A stretch of 59,461 nt of DNA from Solimonas marina (GTDB lineage: Bacteria > Pseudomonadota > Gammaproteobacteria > Nevskiales > Nevskiaceae): NCBI RefSeq assembly GCF_012241385.1, contig NZ_JAAVXB010000018.1, forward strand, positions 1 through 59,461, written 5' to 3'. The notes below the pieces were generated by a model that saw only the letters and a program-made list of their open reading frames with translations, was not told the DNA's origin and made no database searches. The position numbers and the translations under genes are program-made. Below are positions 15,419-24,325 of this stretch, piece after piece. Positions within the stretch are counted from its first letter, which is position 1. Every line of letters begins with the position of its first letter.

Positions 15419-16933
15419 CTACAGCGGTTGCGCCATCAGCGCATGCAGACTTTTCACGCCCATGAAGTAGTTGCCGAGGCGCAGGTTCTCGTTGGCGGCG
15501 TGCTGGTTGTCGTCGGCGTTGACGAGCGGCATCAGCAGGATCGGCGACTTGAGGCCGACCACCAAGCCGTGCGTGGGCACGGTGCCGCCCATCATCGGAA
15601 TGCGCACCGGCGCTTCGCCGTACGCGCCTTCGAGCGCCTTCGTCGCCCAGACGCCGATCGGCGCGTCGAGCGGCGTCTGCAGCGGCGCGGCGCCCTCGCC
15701 GCCGGCGATCGACGCCAGCAGCGGATATTTCGCACGCTCGGCATCGGTCGGTGCACCGTCGCTCAGGTGATAGCCCTGCGCTTCGACGAATTGACGCACC
15801 AGCGCCAGCTCGCGCGCGCCGGGCGTCGCCGGCACGGTGCGGATGTCGAACGACGCCGACGCCTCGAACGGAATGACGGTACGCGGATGTTCGATGTCGG
15901 CGGCGGCCATCGCCGTGACATTGAGCGACGGGTAGTTCAGCGATTGCTGGTAGTTGTCGCCCACCCGATCGTGCCGCGCCACACCGGCACGGCGCAGCAG
16001 CGCCGCTTCGTCGTCGGGCACGGCGGCGAATGCGGCCAGCGTCTGCGCATCGAAGTGCACGCCGTCGTAGAAGCCGGGAATCAGCACGCGACCGTCGGCG
16101 TCCTTGAAGGCCGTCAGCAGGCGCGCCAGGCCAAAGGCCGGGTTCGGAATGTAGTTGCCGTAGTGGCCGCTGTGCATGTCGCCGCGCGCGCCGTAGACGG
16201 TCAGCTTGAAGCCGGTGACGCCGCGGTGGCCGAACACCAGCGTCGGCCGGTTGCTGGCATGCATCGGCCCGTCGAGCATGACCACGGCGTCGGCCTTCAG
16301 CAGTTTCTCGTTGCGCTGCACGACGTCCGGCAGCGTCGGCTTGCCGCCTTCCTCATGCGAGTCGATCAGCACCTTGATGTTGATCGCCGGCGCCTTGCCG
16401 GCGGCCTTGAACGCGTCGGCGGCGGCCATCAGCATCATGATCGGCGCCTTGTCGTCGGCCGCCGAGCGCGCGAACACACGCCATTCCGGGTCGATCGCCC
16501 CGCCCTGCAGCTTGTCGAGCGGCAAGGCCTGCCAGGCGCCACTGGCGTCCTTGGCCTTGAGCACCGGCGTGAACGGGCTGGCCTGATCCCACTCCGACGG
16601 CGTCACCGGCTGACCGTCCATGTGCGCGTAGAACAGCACGGTCTTGCGCGCATGCCGGTCGCCGAGCTGCGCGAACACCATCGGCGTGTCGCCGTCGTCG
16701 AGCAGTTGCGCCGTAAAGCCATGACGCATGAACGCCGCCTTCACCCATGCGGCGTTGCGCTGGATATCCGCAGCTGATGCGCGCGTGACGTTCGGCAGCC
16801 GCAGCAGATCGAGATATTCGGGCAGCGTCGCCGCGGCAGCGTCATGGACGGGATCGGCCGCCCATGCAGACGACGATGCAGCGGCGAGCAAGGCGGCCAG
16901 CACCAGGCGGCGCAGGGTTAGGGGGGCGTTCAA
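15419..16933 (-). CDS. secreted M20-family metallopeptidase
   Basis: 504 aa from a TTG start at 16933, chosen because a GGAG lies 8 nt before it and the product then begins directly with a signal peptide (LTLRRLVLAALLAAASSSAWA, cleaved before ADP). An in-frame ATG at 16996 would add 21 residues before the signal. The zinc motifs of M20 peptidases are present: YAHMDGQP (His, Asp), SAADDKAP (Asp), DSHEEGG (Glu-Glu) and the last His in DNQHAANEN. It likely cleaves dipeptides or small peptides in the periplasm. Exact specificity is not visible. Confidence 0.85.
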   Translation of the reverse strand: MNAPLTLRRLVLAALLAAASSSAWAADPVHDAAAATLPEYLDLLRLPNVTRASAADIQRNAAWVKAAFMRHGFTAQLLDDGDTPMVFAQLGDRHARKTVLFYAHMDGQPVTPSEWDQASPFTPVLKAKDASGAWQALPLDKLQGGAIDPEWRVFARSAADDKAPIMMLMAAADAFKAAGKAPAINIKVLIDSHEEGGKPTLPDVVQRNEKLLKADAVVMLDGPMHASNRPTLVFGHRGVTGFKLTVYGARGDMHSGHYGNYIPNPAFGLARLLTAFKDADGRVLIPGFYDGVHFDAQTLAAFAAVPDDEAALLRRAGVARHDRVGDNYQQSLNYPSLNVTAMAAADIEHPRTVIPFEASASFDIRTVPATPGARELALVRQFVEAQGYHLSDGAPTDAERAKYPLLASIAGGEGAAPLQTPLDAPIGVWATKALEGAYGEAPVRIPMMGGTVPTHGLVVGLKSPILLMPLVNADDNQHAANENLRLGNYFMGVKSLHALMAQPL

Positions 16934-17058
16934 GAGCGACTCCGGTCGGGCGTTCGGTGCGGACCGAACGGCAAGTTCCACGCCATTGAAATGCAAGAAC
17001 CCGCGGCGCCGTGCCTTTCTGGCGAATTCTTCATGCGCCGCGCGCGACGGCGACGATG

Positions 17059-17703
17059 TCAGTCGACGATGTGGTAACGCTGCTCGGCAACGCAGTACGC
17101 ATCGGCGTAGGCCTGGACGCGCTCGTACTGCGGCGCCGTGGCCGTCGTCAGCCGACCGCGCCAGGCAATGCAGCCCTTACGCAATGCGTGCCATTGCTCG
17201 GCACGGCATTCACGATAGGCGATGGTGCCTCGCGCCAGAAACGCCTCGCAGCGATGTTCGGCGAACGCATACAGGCTGTCGGCCGTCGGGTATGGCGAGA
17301 CCGAGCCGCTGCCGCGACGGGCCGTCGTCGACGATCTGCTTTCCATGATCGCCAGCGCGCGGCGCACGTGATCGTCGGCACTGAGTTCATCGTCCGGCAC
17401 GTCGTGCGAGCGCGCGTAACAGCGGCGCTGGCCGTTGACGAGCCCACAATCGACATCGGCTGTCGGCGGCGCCGGTACGGTTTCGCGACGCGGTGGCCGC
17501 TCGGGGCGAGCGCCCTCGCCCGCCGGCGCCGGCGCTGCGCCCGGCACGTCAGGTGATTCGCGCTGCGTTTCGATGCGGTCGAGCCAGTGCAATGCCACGT
17601 ACAGACCGGCACCGATCAGCAACACCGTCAGCAGGATCGCCGGCAGCCGATCGCGCTCGGCGGTTACCGCACGCTTCGGCGCCCGCAATTCCGGTCCCGC
17701 CAT
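17059..17703 (-). CDS. membrane-anchored protein with a Cys-containing periplasmic domain, function unknown
   Basis: 214 aa from MAGPELRAP. A single helix (about 25-41, LPAILLTVLLIGAGLYVAL) anchors it, preceded by basic residues, so the C-terminal part should be periplasmic. A Pro/Ala/Glu-rich linker follows (about 50-80), then a domain with at least five Cys (DCGLVNGQRRCYAR, HRCEAF, YREC, GCIAW, YCVAE), probably in disulfides. I do not recognise the family. It is a lone gene, convergent with nothing and divergent from the phosphoesterase. Confidence 0.7.
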   Translation of the reverse strand: MAGPELRAPKRAVTAERDRLPAILLTVLLIGAGLYVALHWLDRIETQRESPDVPGAAPAPAGEGARPERPPRRETVPAPPTADVDCGLVNGQRRCYARSHDVPDDELSADDHVRRALAIMESRSSTTARRGSGSVSPYPTADSLYAFAEHRCEAFLARGTIAYRECRAEQWHALRKGCIAWRGRLTTATAPQYERVQAYADAYCVAEQRYHIVD

Positions 17704-17770
17704 GGCCCCTCTCCCCATCGTCCCCGTGGATAATGGTGCCAGAACCTTCGCCGCGTGCCTGCTGCCACCG

Positions 17771-18508
17771 ATGCGCCTCGCCCTGCTCTCGGATATTCAC
17801 GGCAACCTGCCGGCACTCGAGGCCGTGCTCGACGATCTGCATCCGCGCGCGGTCGATGCCGTCGTCAATCTTGGCGACAGCCTGTCCGGACCGCTGTTGC
17901 CGCGCGAAACCGCGGCCTTGCTGATGGCACAGGACTGGGTCCAGTTGGCCGGCAATCATGAACGGCAACTACTGCAAGACCCGCCGCACGCGCGGCTCGC
18001 ATCCGACGCCTACGCGCATGCACAGCTGGGGCCTGAGGTCTTCGACTGGATGCGCGGCCTGACGCACTGCCGCGCCTATGGCGATGACGTGCTGCTCTGC
18101 CACGGCTCGCCGCGGCGCGACGTCGAAGCCCTGCTCGAAACGGTGACGCCCCAGGGGCGCCGCCTGGCACATGCCGACGAGATCGACACGCGGCTAGCCG
18201 GCAGCGACGCAGCGCTGATCGCCTGCGGCCACACGCACCTGCCACGCATCGCACGCAGCACGCGCGGCCAATTGATCGTCAATCCGGGCAGTGTCGGCCT
18301 GCCGGCCTATGCGGACGACCAGCCGTATCCCTACACCATCGAAACCGGCAGCCCCGACGCGCGCTATGCGATCGTCGAGCACCGCAACGGGCGGTGGCAG
18401 GCGACGCTGATCGCCGTACCGTACGCGCACGAGGCGATGGCGCGCCTGGCTGACGCCAACGGCCGCCCTGATTGGGCGATCGCGCTGCGCACCGGGCGCG
18501 TGGCCTGA
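17771..18508 (+). CDS. metallophosphoesterase, YfcE/MJ0936-like
   Basis: 245 aa from the ATG at 17771; homology starts right there with MRLALLSDIHGNLPALEAVL. The metal-binding motifs of calcineurin-like phosphoesterases are in order: DIHGN, NLGDSLSG, AGNHER, CHGSP and CGHTHLP, then NPGSVG. It hydrolyses phosphodiesters or phosphomonoesters with two metals; the natural substrate is not known from sequence. Cytoplasmic. It starts 67 bp from the divergent membrane protein gene and ends 4 bp before the end of the opposite-strand HAD gene. Confidence 0.85.
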   Translation: MRLALLSDIHGNLPALEAVLDDLHPRAVDAVVNLGDSLSGPLLPRETAALLMAQDWVQLAGNHERQLLQDPPHARLASDAYAHAQLGPEVFDWMRGLTHCRAYGDDVLLCHGSPRRDVEALLETVTPQGRRLAHADEIDTRLAGSDAALIACGHTHLPRIARSTRGQLIVNPGSVGLPAYADDQPYPYTIETGSPDARYAIVEHRNGRWQATLIAVPYAHEAMARLADANGRPDWAIALRTGRVA

Positions 18509-18512
18509 AGCC

Positions 18513-19178
18513 TTATGCGTCGATCAGACGCCGCACCAGCGGCGGCAGCTCGGCCGGCGCGGCACAACGAAAGTCCGGTGCCGCGGCGTCGATTTCGCTG
18601 GCCTCGCCGTAGCCCCAACGCGCACTGCAGCTGCGTATGCCGTTGGCGCGGGCACCGAGGATGTCGTGTTTGCGGTCACCAACCATCAGTGCGCGCGCCG
18701 CATCGACCGGCTCATGGGCCAATAGATGCGCGATCAAGGCCGGCTTGTCGGCGCGCGTGCCGTCGAGCTCGGCGCCGTAGAGCCCGTCCAGCCACGCGTC
18801 GAGACCGTAGTGCGCGACGATGCGCCGCGCGTAGACATGCGGCTTCGACGTCGCCAGCAGCAGCCGGCAGCCCATTGCGCGCAGCGCATCGAGCATCGCC
18901 GGCACGCCGTCATAGACGCGATTCTCGAACAGCCCGACATAGGCGAAGCGCTCGCGGTAGTGCCGTACCGCGTCGTCGATCGCCGCCGGATCGTCGCCGA
19001 TCAGCAAGCCGAAGGTTTCGAAAGTCGGCGGGCCGATCAGGCGACGCAGCGCCGCGTCATCCGGCACCGGCCGCCCCATCGTGCGCAGCGCATACGCCAT
19101 GCTGCGGATGATGCCGTCTTCGGAATCGGTCAGCGTGCCATCGAGATCGAGCAGCACCGTGAACGCGGTGGCCGTCAC
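18513..19178 (-). CDS. HAD-superfamily phosphatase, phosphoglycolate-phosphatase-like
   Basis: 221 aa from a GTG start that overlaps the virJ stop (GTGA), so it is the third gene of an mprF-virJ-HAD operon. The nucleophile motif is LLDLDGTLTDSEDG (Asp about 12, acid Asp about 14), motif II is LATSKP, motif III Lys in DKPAL and motif IV GDRKHDILGA. The cap is the helical type of Gph/PgmB enzymes. The family dephosphorylates small sugar or acid phosphates. Whether it serves lipid metabolism with its operon neighbours is unknown. Confidence 0.85.
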   Translation of the reverse strand: MTATAFTVLLDLDGTLTDSEDGIIRSMAYALRTMGRPVPDDAALRRLIGPPTFETFGLLIGDDPAAIDDAVRHYRERFAYVGLFENRVYDGVPAMLDALRAMGCRLLLATSKPHVYARRIVAHYGLDAWLDGLYGAELDGTRADKPALIAHLLAHEPVDAARALMVGDRKHDILGARANGIRSCSARWGYGEASEIDAAAPDFRCAAPAELPPLVRRLIDA

Positions 19179-20674
19179 GTCGGCACCTTGATGCCGGCCG
19201 CCTGCAGGATCAGCTGCGCCAGGTGTTCGTAATTGCCGTCGAAGTGGTGACCGCCCGGCAGCTTGATCAGCGTGATGCGCTTCGGGTCCAGCGACGGGCA
19301 CAGCGAATCGTCTTCCTCGACGCCATAAAAGCACAGCGCATTGGTGCCGCCGAGCTTCTGCATCTCCGGCGCGATCGGCAGGCCCTTGCTGTTGCCGACC
19401 CAGTTGGTCACGTGAAACTCGAAATCGGCTTGCGATTCCAGGCCCATCAGCGCGGTCTCGACCACCATCTTGCGCGTCGTCTCCGGCAGGCGGTTATACG
19501 CAAACGGCAAGACATTCGCGCCCTGCGAATAACCGATCAACAGGACCCGGCTGCGGTGCCAGCGATTGGCGTAGAAGCGGACGATGCGGTCGACATCGGC
19601 AGCCAGCACGCCCGGCGTGCGCTTGCCCCAGAAGTAGCGCAGCGAATCGACGCCGACCACCGGAATGCCATGCTTCTTCAACGCTTCGCCGACATCCTTG
19701 TCGAGACCGGCCCAGCCGCCGTCGCCCGACCACAGCACGGCGAAGGTATCGCCCGGCGTCGCATTCGGCAGCTCGATCAGCGGCAGGTCAGCCAGCGACG
19801 CCGGCGGTTCGGCGGCGGCCAGCGTCGGTGCCAGCGACGCCGCCAGCGCGTCGTACTGCTTCAGATAAAGGCGGTCGCGATTGCTCGGCGCGGAGACGAT
19901 GCGTCGCGCTTCCTTGAGATTCGGAAAGCCCGGATCGATCGCCATCGGGCAGGCCTCGGCCGGCGCGCCGGCGTCGATCCACGTCCACGGTGCCGACAGC
20001 TTCGACGACGGCGCCAGCACGCCCGGCTGCTTGGGCAGGCGCAGCGACTGACCGGCCGGCGGCGGCATCACCGCACCGGTCGTGTAGCGCAGGCCATCGG
20101 CTTCACAGAACGGCCGATGCAGGCCGGTCTGGGGGCAGAAGCCCAGCGAGATCGCGCCGGTGAAGGTGCCGACCGGCCCCTGCGCGTCGAGCATGTATGC
20201 CAGTGTCGAACCGCGATCGCGGCCGACCAGGATCGGTGGCAGATAACCCGGCACCTTTTCGTAGGCTTCGATGTAGCGGCCGAGATTTTCGAAGTCGCCG
20301 TCGAGGAACAGGCAATCGTCGTCGGCCGCTTCGAGCGTCTTGTAAAGGCGCTGGGTATCGATGCCGGCAACGATGGCACCGCGCGCGCTCAGCTGCTGCG
20401 CGATCGCGACTTCCGGCGCCTGCCAACCGTCGGCACCCGACAGCACGAAAGCGAAGCTCTTCAGCTTGCCCTGCGCCGGATACAAGGCCACGCCGTCGAA
20501 GCGGCCGTGCGAGATCATCTCCCGCGCGCCCGGCGCCAATGGGATCGGCAGCGGCGCCGCGTCAGCCGGTGCGGCGACCGATGACGCATGACGATGATGG
20601 TGTTTGGCAACATTGGCCGATGCCGGAACCGCGATCAGGCCGAGCAACAGCGCGGCCATGCAACGACGCATCAT
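19175..20674 (-). CDS. virJ: AcvB/VirJ-family periplasmic hydrolase
   Basis: 499 aa. A signal peptide (MMRRCMAALLLGLIAVPASA) is followed by two alpha/beta-hydrolase-like halves. The C-terminal VirJ domain has the nucleophile elbow GYSQGAN (Ser about 375) and a late PGGHHFDGNY with the candidate catalytic His. AcvB/VirJ proteins next to lpiA/mprF in Agrobacterium and Rhizobium remove lysine from lysyl-phosphatidylglycerol. Here the start overlaps the mprF stop by 4 bp (ATGA), so synthesis and removal of the modified lipid are made from one transcript. Activity is inferred from family and context. Confidence 0.88.
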   Translation of the reverse strand: MMRRCMAALLLGLIAVPASANVAKHHHRHASSVAAPADAAPLPIPLAPGAREMISHGRFDGVALYPAQGKLKSFAFVLSGADGWQAPEVAIAQQLSARGAIVAGIDTQRLYKTLEAADDDCLFLDGDFENLGRYIEAYEKVPGYLPPILVGRDRGSTLAYMLDAQGPVGTFTGAISLGFCPQTGLHRPFCEADGLRYTTGAVMPPPAGQSLRLPKQPGVLAPSSKLSAPWTWIDAGAPAEACPMAIDPGFPNLKEARRIVSAPSNRDRLYLKQYDALAASLAPTLAAAEPPASLADLPLIELPNATPGDTFAVLWSGDGGWAGLDKDVGEALKKHGIPVVGVDSLRYFWGKRTPGVLAADVDRIVRFYANRWHRSRVLLIGYSQGANVLPFAYNRLPETTRKMVVETALMGLESQADFEFHVTNWVGNSKGLPIAPEMQKLGGTNALCFYGVEEDDSLCPSLDPKRITLIKLPGGHHFDGNYEHLAQLILQAAGIKVPT

Positions 20675-23265
20675 TTGCTGATGACTCCTTTGAAGCCACC
20701 GCTGATCAGTGCGGCAATGTCGGTCAGGGCCAACAGCGGCGCGGCTCCGCCCGGTGCAACGAGGTAACGCGGTTCCCACTCGGGCGCGAACTTTTCCTTG
20801 AACGCGCGCAGACCGCGGAAGTTGTAGAACTGCTCGCCGTGCGCGAACAACATGCGCCCGAAGCGGTGCCAGCGCGACGCCAGCGGGTGATCGATCATGC
20901 CCGACATCGGCGCCATGCCCAGGCCAAAGCTCTGATAGCCCAGCGACTGCAGATGGGTCAGCGTGCGCGCGAACAGAAAGTCCATCGTGCCTTTTGGCGC
21001 ATCCGGCACGTAGCGCATCAGATCGACCACCGAGTCGATGCGCTGCTCGGTGATCTGCACACTCAGAAACGCGACGATACGCTCGCCGTGACGGGCGATG
21101 GCAACACCGCCGGCGCACAGATAGCGCGCGTCGAATCGGCCCAGCGAGAAGCTCTTCTCACGCGCCTCGTGCTCGGCCATCCAGGCCTCGGACACCGGCC
21201 GCAGTGCCGGCAGCCATTCGCGGATGTCCTCACCCTCGCGCCATTCGAATGTCAGACCCTCGCGCTCACCACGGCTGGCGCCGTGACGCAGGTTGGCGCG
21301 GGCACTGCCCTTCAGCGTGAAGTCCGGCAGCGGCACCGCCGCATATTCGCCGAGCTTGAGCGCGCGCAGGCCGGCATCCAGGTAGACCGGCAAGGACTGC
21401 GGGCGGATCTGGTAGAACGCGGCGCGACCGCCATGCGTCGACGCCATTTCGATGAAGCGCCAGATCAGCTCCGGCCATTCCTTGAGCGGCCCGACCGGAT
21501 CGAACAGCGCCACCCAGGACCGACCGTGCTTGCCGTACATCAGAAACGCATTGCCGGACGCCGAAAACAGCAGCCCCTTGTCGCCGGTCGACGCCAGCAC
21601 CGCTTCGGCACGCGGCTGACGGCGGGCAATCACCTGTGCCCGCGCCAGCTCGTCGTCACTGGGCCGCGCCATGCGCCCCGACGTCGGCCGCAACAGCTGC
21701 CATGACGCGAACGCCAGCAGCAGCACGGAAATACCGGTGGCGGCGCGCAGCGCCCGCGGCGCGCGCGCGTCGAACGCGAACTGCCACCACATCTCGCTGC
21801 CGTATGGCACGTCGCGATAAACAAAGAACAGAATCCAGAACACGCCGGCAACCAGGCAGCCGACGGCCAGGAACCACGGCAGCGAAAAGCCCTGCGCCAG
21901 CAGTGACGCGCGGCGATAGAACTCGCGGCGCGTCGCCAGCAGCGTCACGAACAAGAACGCCAGCAGCGTCATTTCGCCGATCGCCAGGCCCTTGGGCAGC
22001 GCCAGAATGAAGCTGGCGATGGTCACCACCAGCGCCGCCCACCACGCCGCATCGAGCCGATGCAGCATGCCGCGCGCCAGGAACAGATAGATCAGGCCGA
22101 AGATGCTGCCGAGGAAGTGCGAGGCCTCGACCAGCGGCAGCGGCACTTTCAGTTCAAGCAGCTCCAGCGCCGCATCACTGGCCGGCGTCACTCCCGACAC
22201 CAGCAGCATGACGCCGATCACCAGCGTAAACGCCGACAGCAGCAGCGGCGACAGGCGTGCCGCGGCGCGCGTCACCGGCGCAACGACACCCGAGCGCAGT
22301 TCGACCACCGCCAGCGTCGCCACCGCGACCAGCAGCGGCAACAGGTAGTAGACGCCGCGGTAGAGCACCAGCGCGCCGGCCAGGCGGTCGACCGGCAGGT
22401 CGCCGCGGTAGGCGAGCAGCATGGTCGCCTCGAACACGCCGAGCCCGCCGGGCACGTGGCTGATGATGCCGAGCGCGATGCCGATCGCGTAGTACGCCAG
22501 AAAGCCCGGGAAGCCGATGGTCGCGTGCTGCGGCATCAGAAACCACAGCGCGGTGGCCGAGAACACCAGTTCGACGACCGAGATGCCGAGCTGCTGCATG
22601 GCCAGCTTCGCCGACGGCAGGCGCAGCGTCAGCTTCGGCCCCAGCGGCAGTTCCGGGCGCGCCGCGCACAGCGTCAGGAACGCGGCGACCGCCATCAGCA
22701 CGACCATCGCGATCGTCCGCAGCAGATTCGGCGACAGCGCAACGACGCTGGCGACCTGCTTGGCACCCCACAGCAGCCCCAACGCGCCTAGCGTCGAGAT
22801 GCCGATGCCGAACGCCAGCGCGTTGAACGCGATCGCGCGTCCGACCTGTGGCGTCTCGACGCCGGCCGCGCTGTACATGCGCATGCGCACCGCGCCGCCG
22901 GTCAGGACACCGAGGCCGACCGTATTGCCGAGCGCGTAGGCGATGAACGAGGTCAGCATCACCACCTGCGGTTTCACGCGGGCGCCGACATAACGCAGGC
23001 TGGAGAAGTCGTAACCGCTCAGGGCGACGAAGCTCGCCGCCGTGGCCAGGATCGCGAGGAAGATGCGCAGACCGTTGGTGTTGCGGATCGCCGCCACCAT
23101 CTCGTCGTACTGCACCTCCCGGGTCAGCCGCTGCAGCGCATAGAGAATCAGCGCCGTCAGCAAGATGGCGCCGACAACCGTCAGTGCGGTGCGCAGCCGT
23201 GACCAGTGCAGCGACGGCGGCGGCGCAGCGGCGGGAGCAGGCGGAGGAACGGGAGAATCCGACAT
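20671..23265 (-). CDS. mprF: MprF, aminoacyl-phosphatidylglycerol synthase/flippase
   Basis: 864 aa from MSDSPVPPP; upstream in-frame starts would add a short Arg-rich tail. A Pro-rich cytoplasmic start leads into a large membrane part with about 12-14 helices, then a C-terminal GNAT-like DUF2156 domain (about 540-850, with FSASGNAFLMYG and FYNFRGLRAFKEKFAPEWEPRY). MprF uses aminoacyl-tRNA (usually Lys or Ala) to decorate phosphatidylglycerol and flips the product outward, which lowers surface charge and helps against cationic peptides and acid. It is first in the mprF-virJ-HAD operon. The amino acid used cannot be told from sequence here. Confidence 0.93.
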   Translation of the reverse strand: MSDSPVPPPAPAAAPPPSLHWSRLRTALTVVGAILLTALILYALQRLTREVQYDEMVAAIRNTNGLRIFLAILATAASFVALSGYDFSSLRYVGARVKPQVVMLTSFIAYALGNTVGLGVLTGGAVRMRMYSAAGVETPQVGRAIAFNALAFGIGISTLGALGLLWGAKQVASVVALSPNLLRTIAMVVLMAVAAFLTLCAARPELPLGPKLTLRLPSAKLAMQQLGISVVELVFSATALWFLMPQHATIGFPGFLAYYAIGIALGIISHVPGGLGVFEATMLLAYRGDLPVDRLAGALVLYRGVYYLLPLLVAVATLAVVELRSGVVAPVTRAAARLSPLLLSAFTLVIGVMLLVSGVTPASDAALELLELKVPLPLVEASHFLGSIFGLIYLFLARGMLHRLDAAWWAALVVTIASFILALPKGLAIGEMTLLAFLFVTLLATRREFYRRASLLAQGFSLPWFLAVGCLVAGVFWILFFVYRDVPYGSEMWWQFAFDARAPRALRAATGISVLLLAFASWQLLRPTSGRMARPSDDELARAQVIARRQPRAEAVLASTGDKGLLFSASGNAFLMYGKHGRSWVALFDPVGPLKEWPELIWRFIEMASTHGGRAAFYQIRPQSLPVYLDAGLRALKLGEYAAVPLPDFTLKGSARANLRHGASRGEREGLTFEWREGEDIREWLPALRPVSEAWMAEHEAREKSFSLGRFDARYLCAGGVAIARHGERIVAFLSVQITEQRIDSVVDLMRYVPDAPKGTMDFLFARTLTHLQSLGYQSFGLGMAPMSGMIDHPLASRWHRFGRMLFAHGEQFYNFRGLRAFKEKFAPEWEPRYLVAPGGAAPLLALTDIAALISGGFKGVISK

Positions 23266-23420
23266 CGACAGGGCGACCCCGGGAGACAGGAGCGGGTTAG
23301 GCCGCCGGCTCGTCGCAACCACGCGACGCCCCGATCAGCCCGCGACTGACCGGGAAAAACCGTAGGAGTTCCATCGACGCGCGCGAAAGCCGACCGTCGC
23401 CGGCCGGCCCGCCCCGGCGA

Positions 23421-24194
23421 TCAGCCCGAGCGCGGGTTGACGCTGGGCTGATCGGGCGCATCGATGCGCTGCAGCAGCGCCGCCGGCGGCAGGTAGCCGT
23501 TGACCAGGCTGCCGTCATCGAGCACCAACAACGGCGTGCCGCGCAGGCCGAAATCGTTGCCCATGTCCCATTCGCGACGAACCAGGCTGGCGCACTGGGC
23601 GCCGTCACCCGGCTTGCTGTCGGTCACCGGCTGGCCAGCCTTGGCGGCGGTCAGCGCCGCTTTGCGGTCGTCGGCGCACCAGACTTCCTCGGCCTTCTTG
23701 AACGACGCAGAGTTCGGGCCGGTGCGCGGATACGACAGATAGCGGATCTCGATGCCCTCGGCGTTGTACTCGGCCATCTGGCTGTGCAGCTTGCGGCAGT
23801 ACGGGCAGTCGATGTCGGTGAAGACGGTGACGACGTGCTTGGTCCGGCCTTCCGGCTTGTAGACGATCATGTTCTGCTCGCCCAACGCCGCCAGCTGCTG
23901 CAGGCGATCGGCCTTGCGGTGGTTCTCGGTGATGCTTTCGCCGGTTTGCAGGTTCACCAGATCGCCTTCGATCAGGTACTTGCCGTCGGCCGTGGCGTAG
24001 CCGAAGTTGGATCCGTCCTGCACCTCGTAAAGGCCCGGCACGGCGGACGGCCGCACGGCGTCATCCTTGAGACCCGGCAGCACCTGCTTGAGGCTGGCGC
24101 GGACCGCTGCGGTGCCGGAATCATCCTTCGGCGCGCAACCGCTGAGGAGGGTAGCCAGCGCCAAGGCAGCGGATGCAAGCAGCAGCGATTTCAT
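23421..24194 (-). CDS. dsbC: DsbC-like disulfide isomerase, predicted lipoprotein
   Basis: 257 aa. The N-terminus MKSLLLASAALALATLLSGC ends in a lipobox, so Cys20 is probably lipid-modified; most DsbC proteins are soluble. A dimerisation domain (about 25-95) precedes a thioredoxin fold with the active site DCPYC (Cys130, Cys133), the cis-Pro GTP loop (Thr220-Pro221) and a second Cys pair (173, 201). It reshuffles wrong disulfides in the periplasm. It follows xerD at 131 bp in the same direction, a neighbour order also seen in other gammaproteobacteria (xerD-dsbC). Confidence 0.9.
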   Translation of the reverse strand: MKSLLLASAALALATLLSGCAPKDDSGTAAVRASLKQVLPGLKDDAVRPSAVPGLYEVQDGSNFGYATADGKYLIEGDLVNLQTGESITENHRKADRLQQLAALGEQNMIVYKPEGRTKHVVTVFTDIDCPYCRKLHSQMAEYNAEGIEIRYLSYPRTGPNSASFKKAEEVWCADDRKAALTAAKAGQPVTDSKPGDGAQCASLVRREWDMGNDFGLRGTPLLVLDDGSLVNGYLPPAALLQRIDAPDQPSVNPRSG

Positions 24195-24325
24195 CGGAGA
24201 TCCGGACAGAAAAACAAATGGAAGACGGTCATTATGACAGCACCGCCCGGCCCCGGTTCATCGCCGGCCGTGCATGACAGACTGTCGTCAGGGTCGATCG
24301 CCGCCGTGCCGGCGTCAGCGCCGCC

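Noticed and set aside
15335-16777. 480-codon plus-strand frame opposite the M20 peptidase
   Set aside because: Arg-rich shadow of a well-supported gene.
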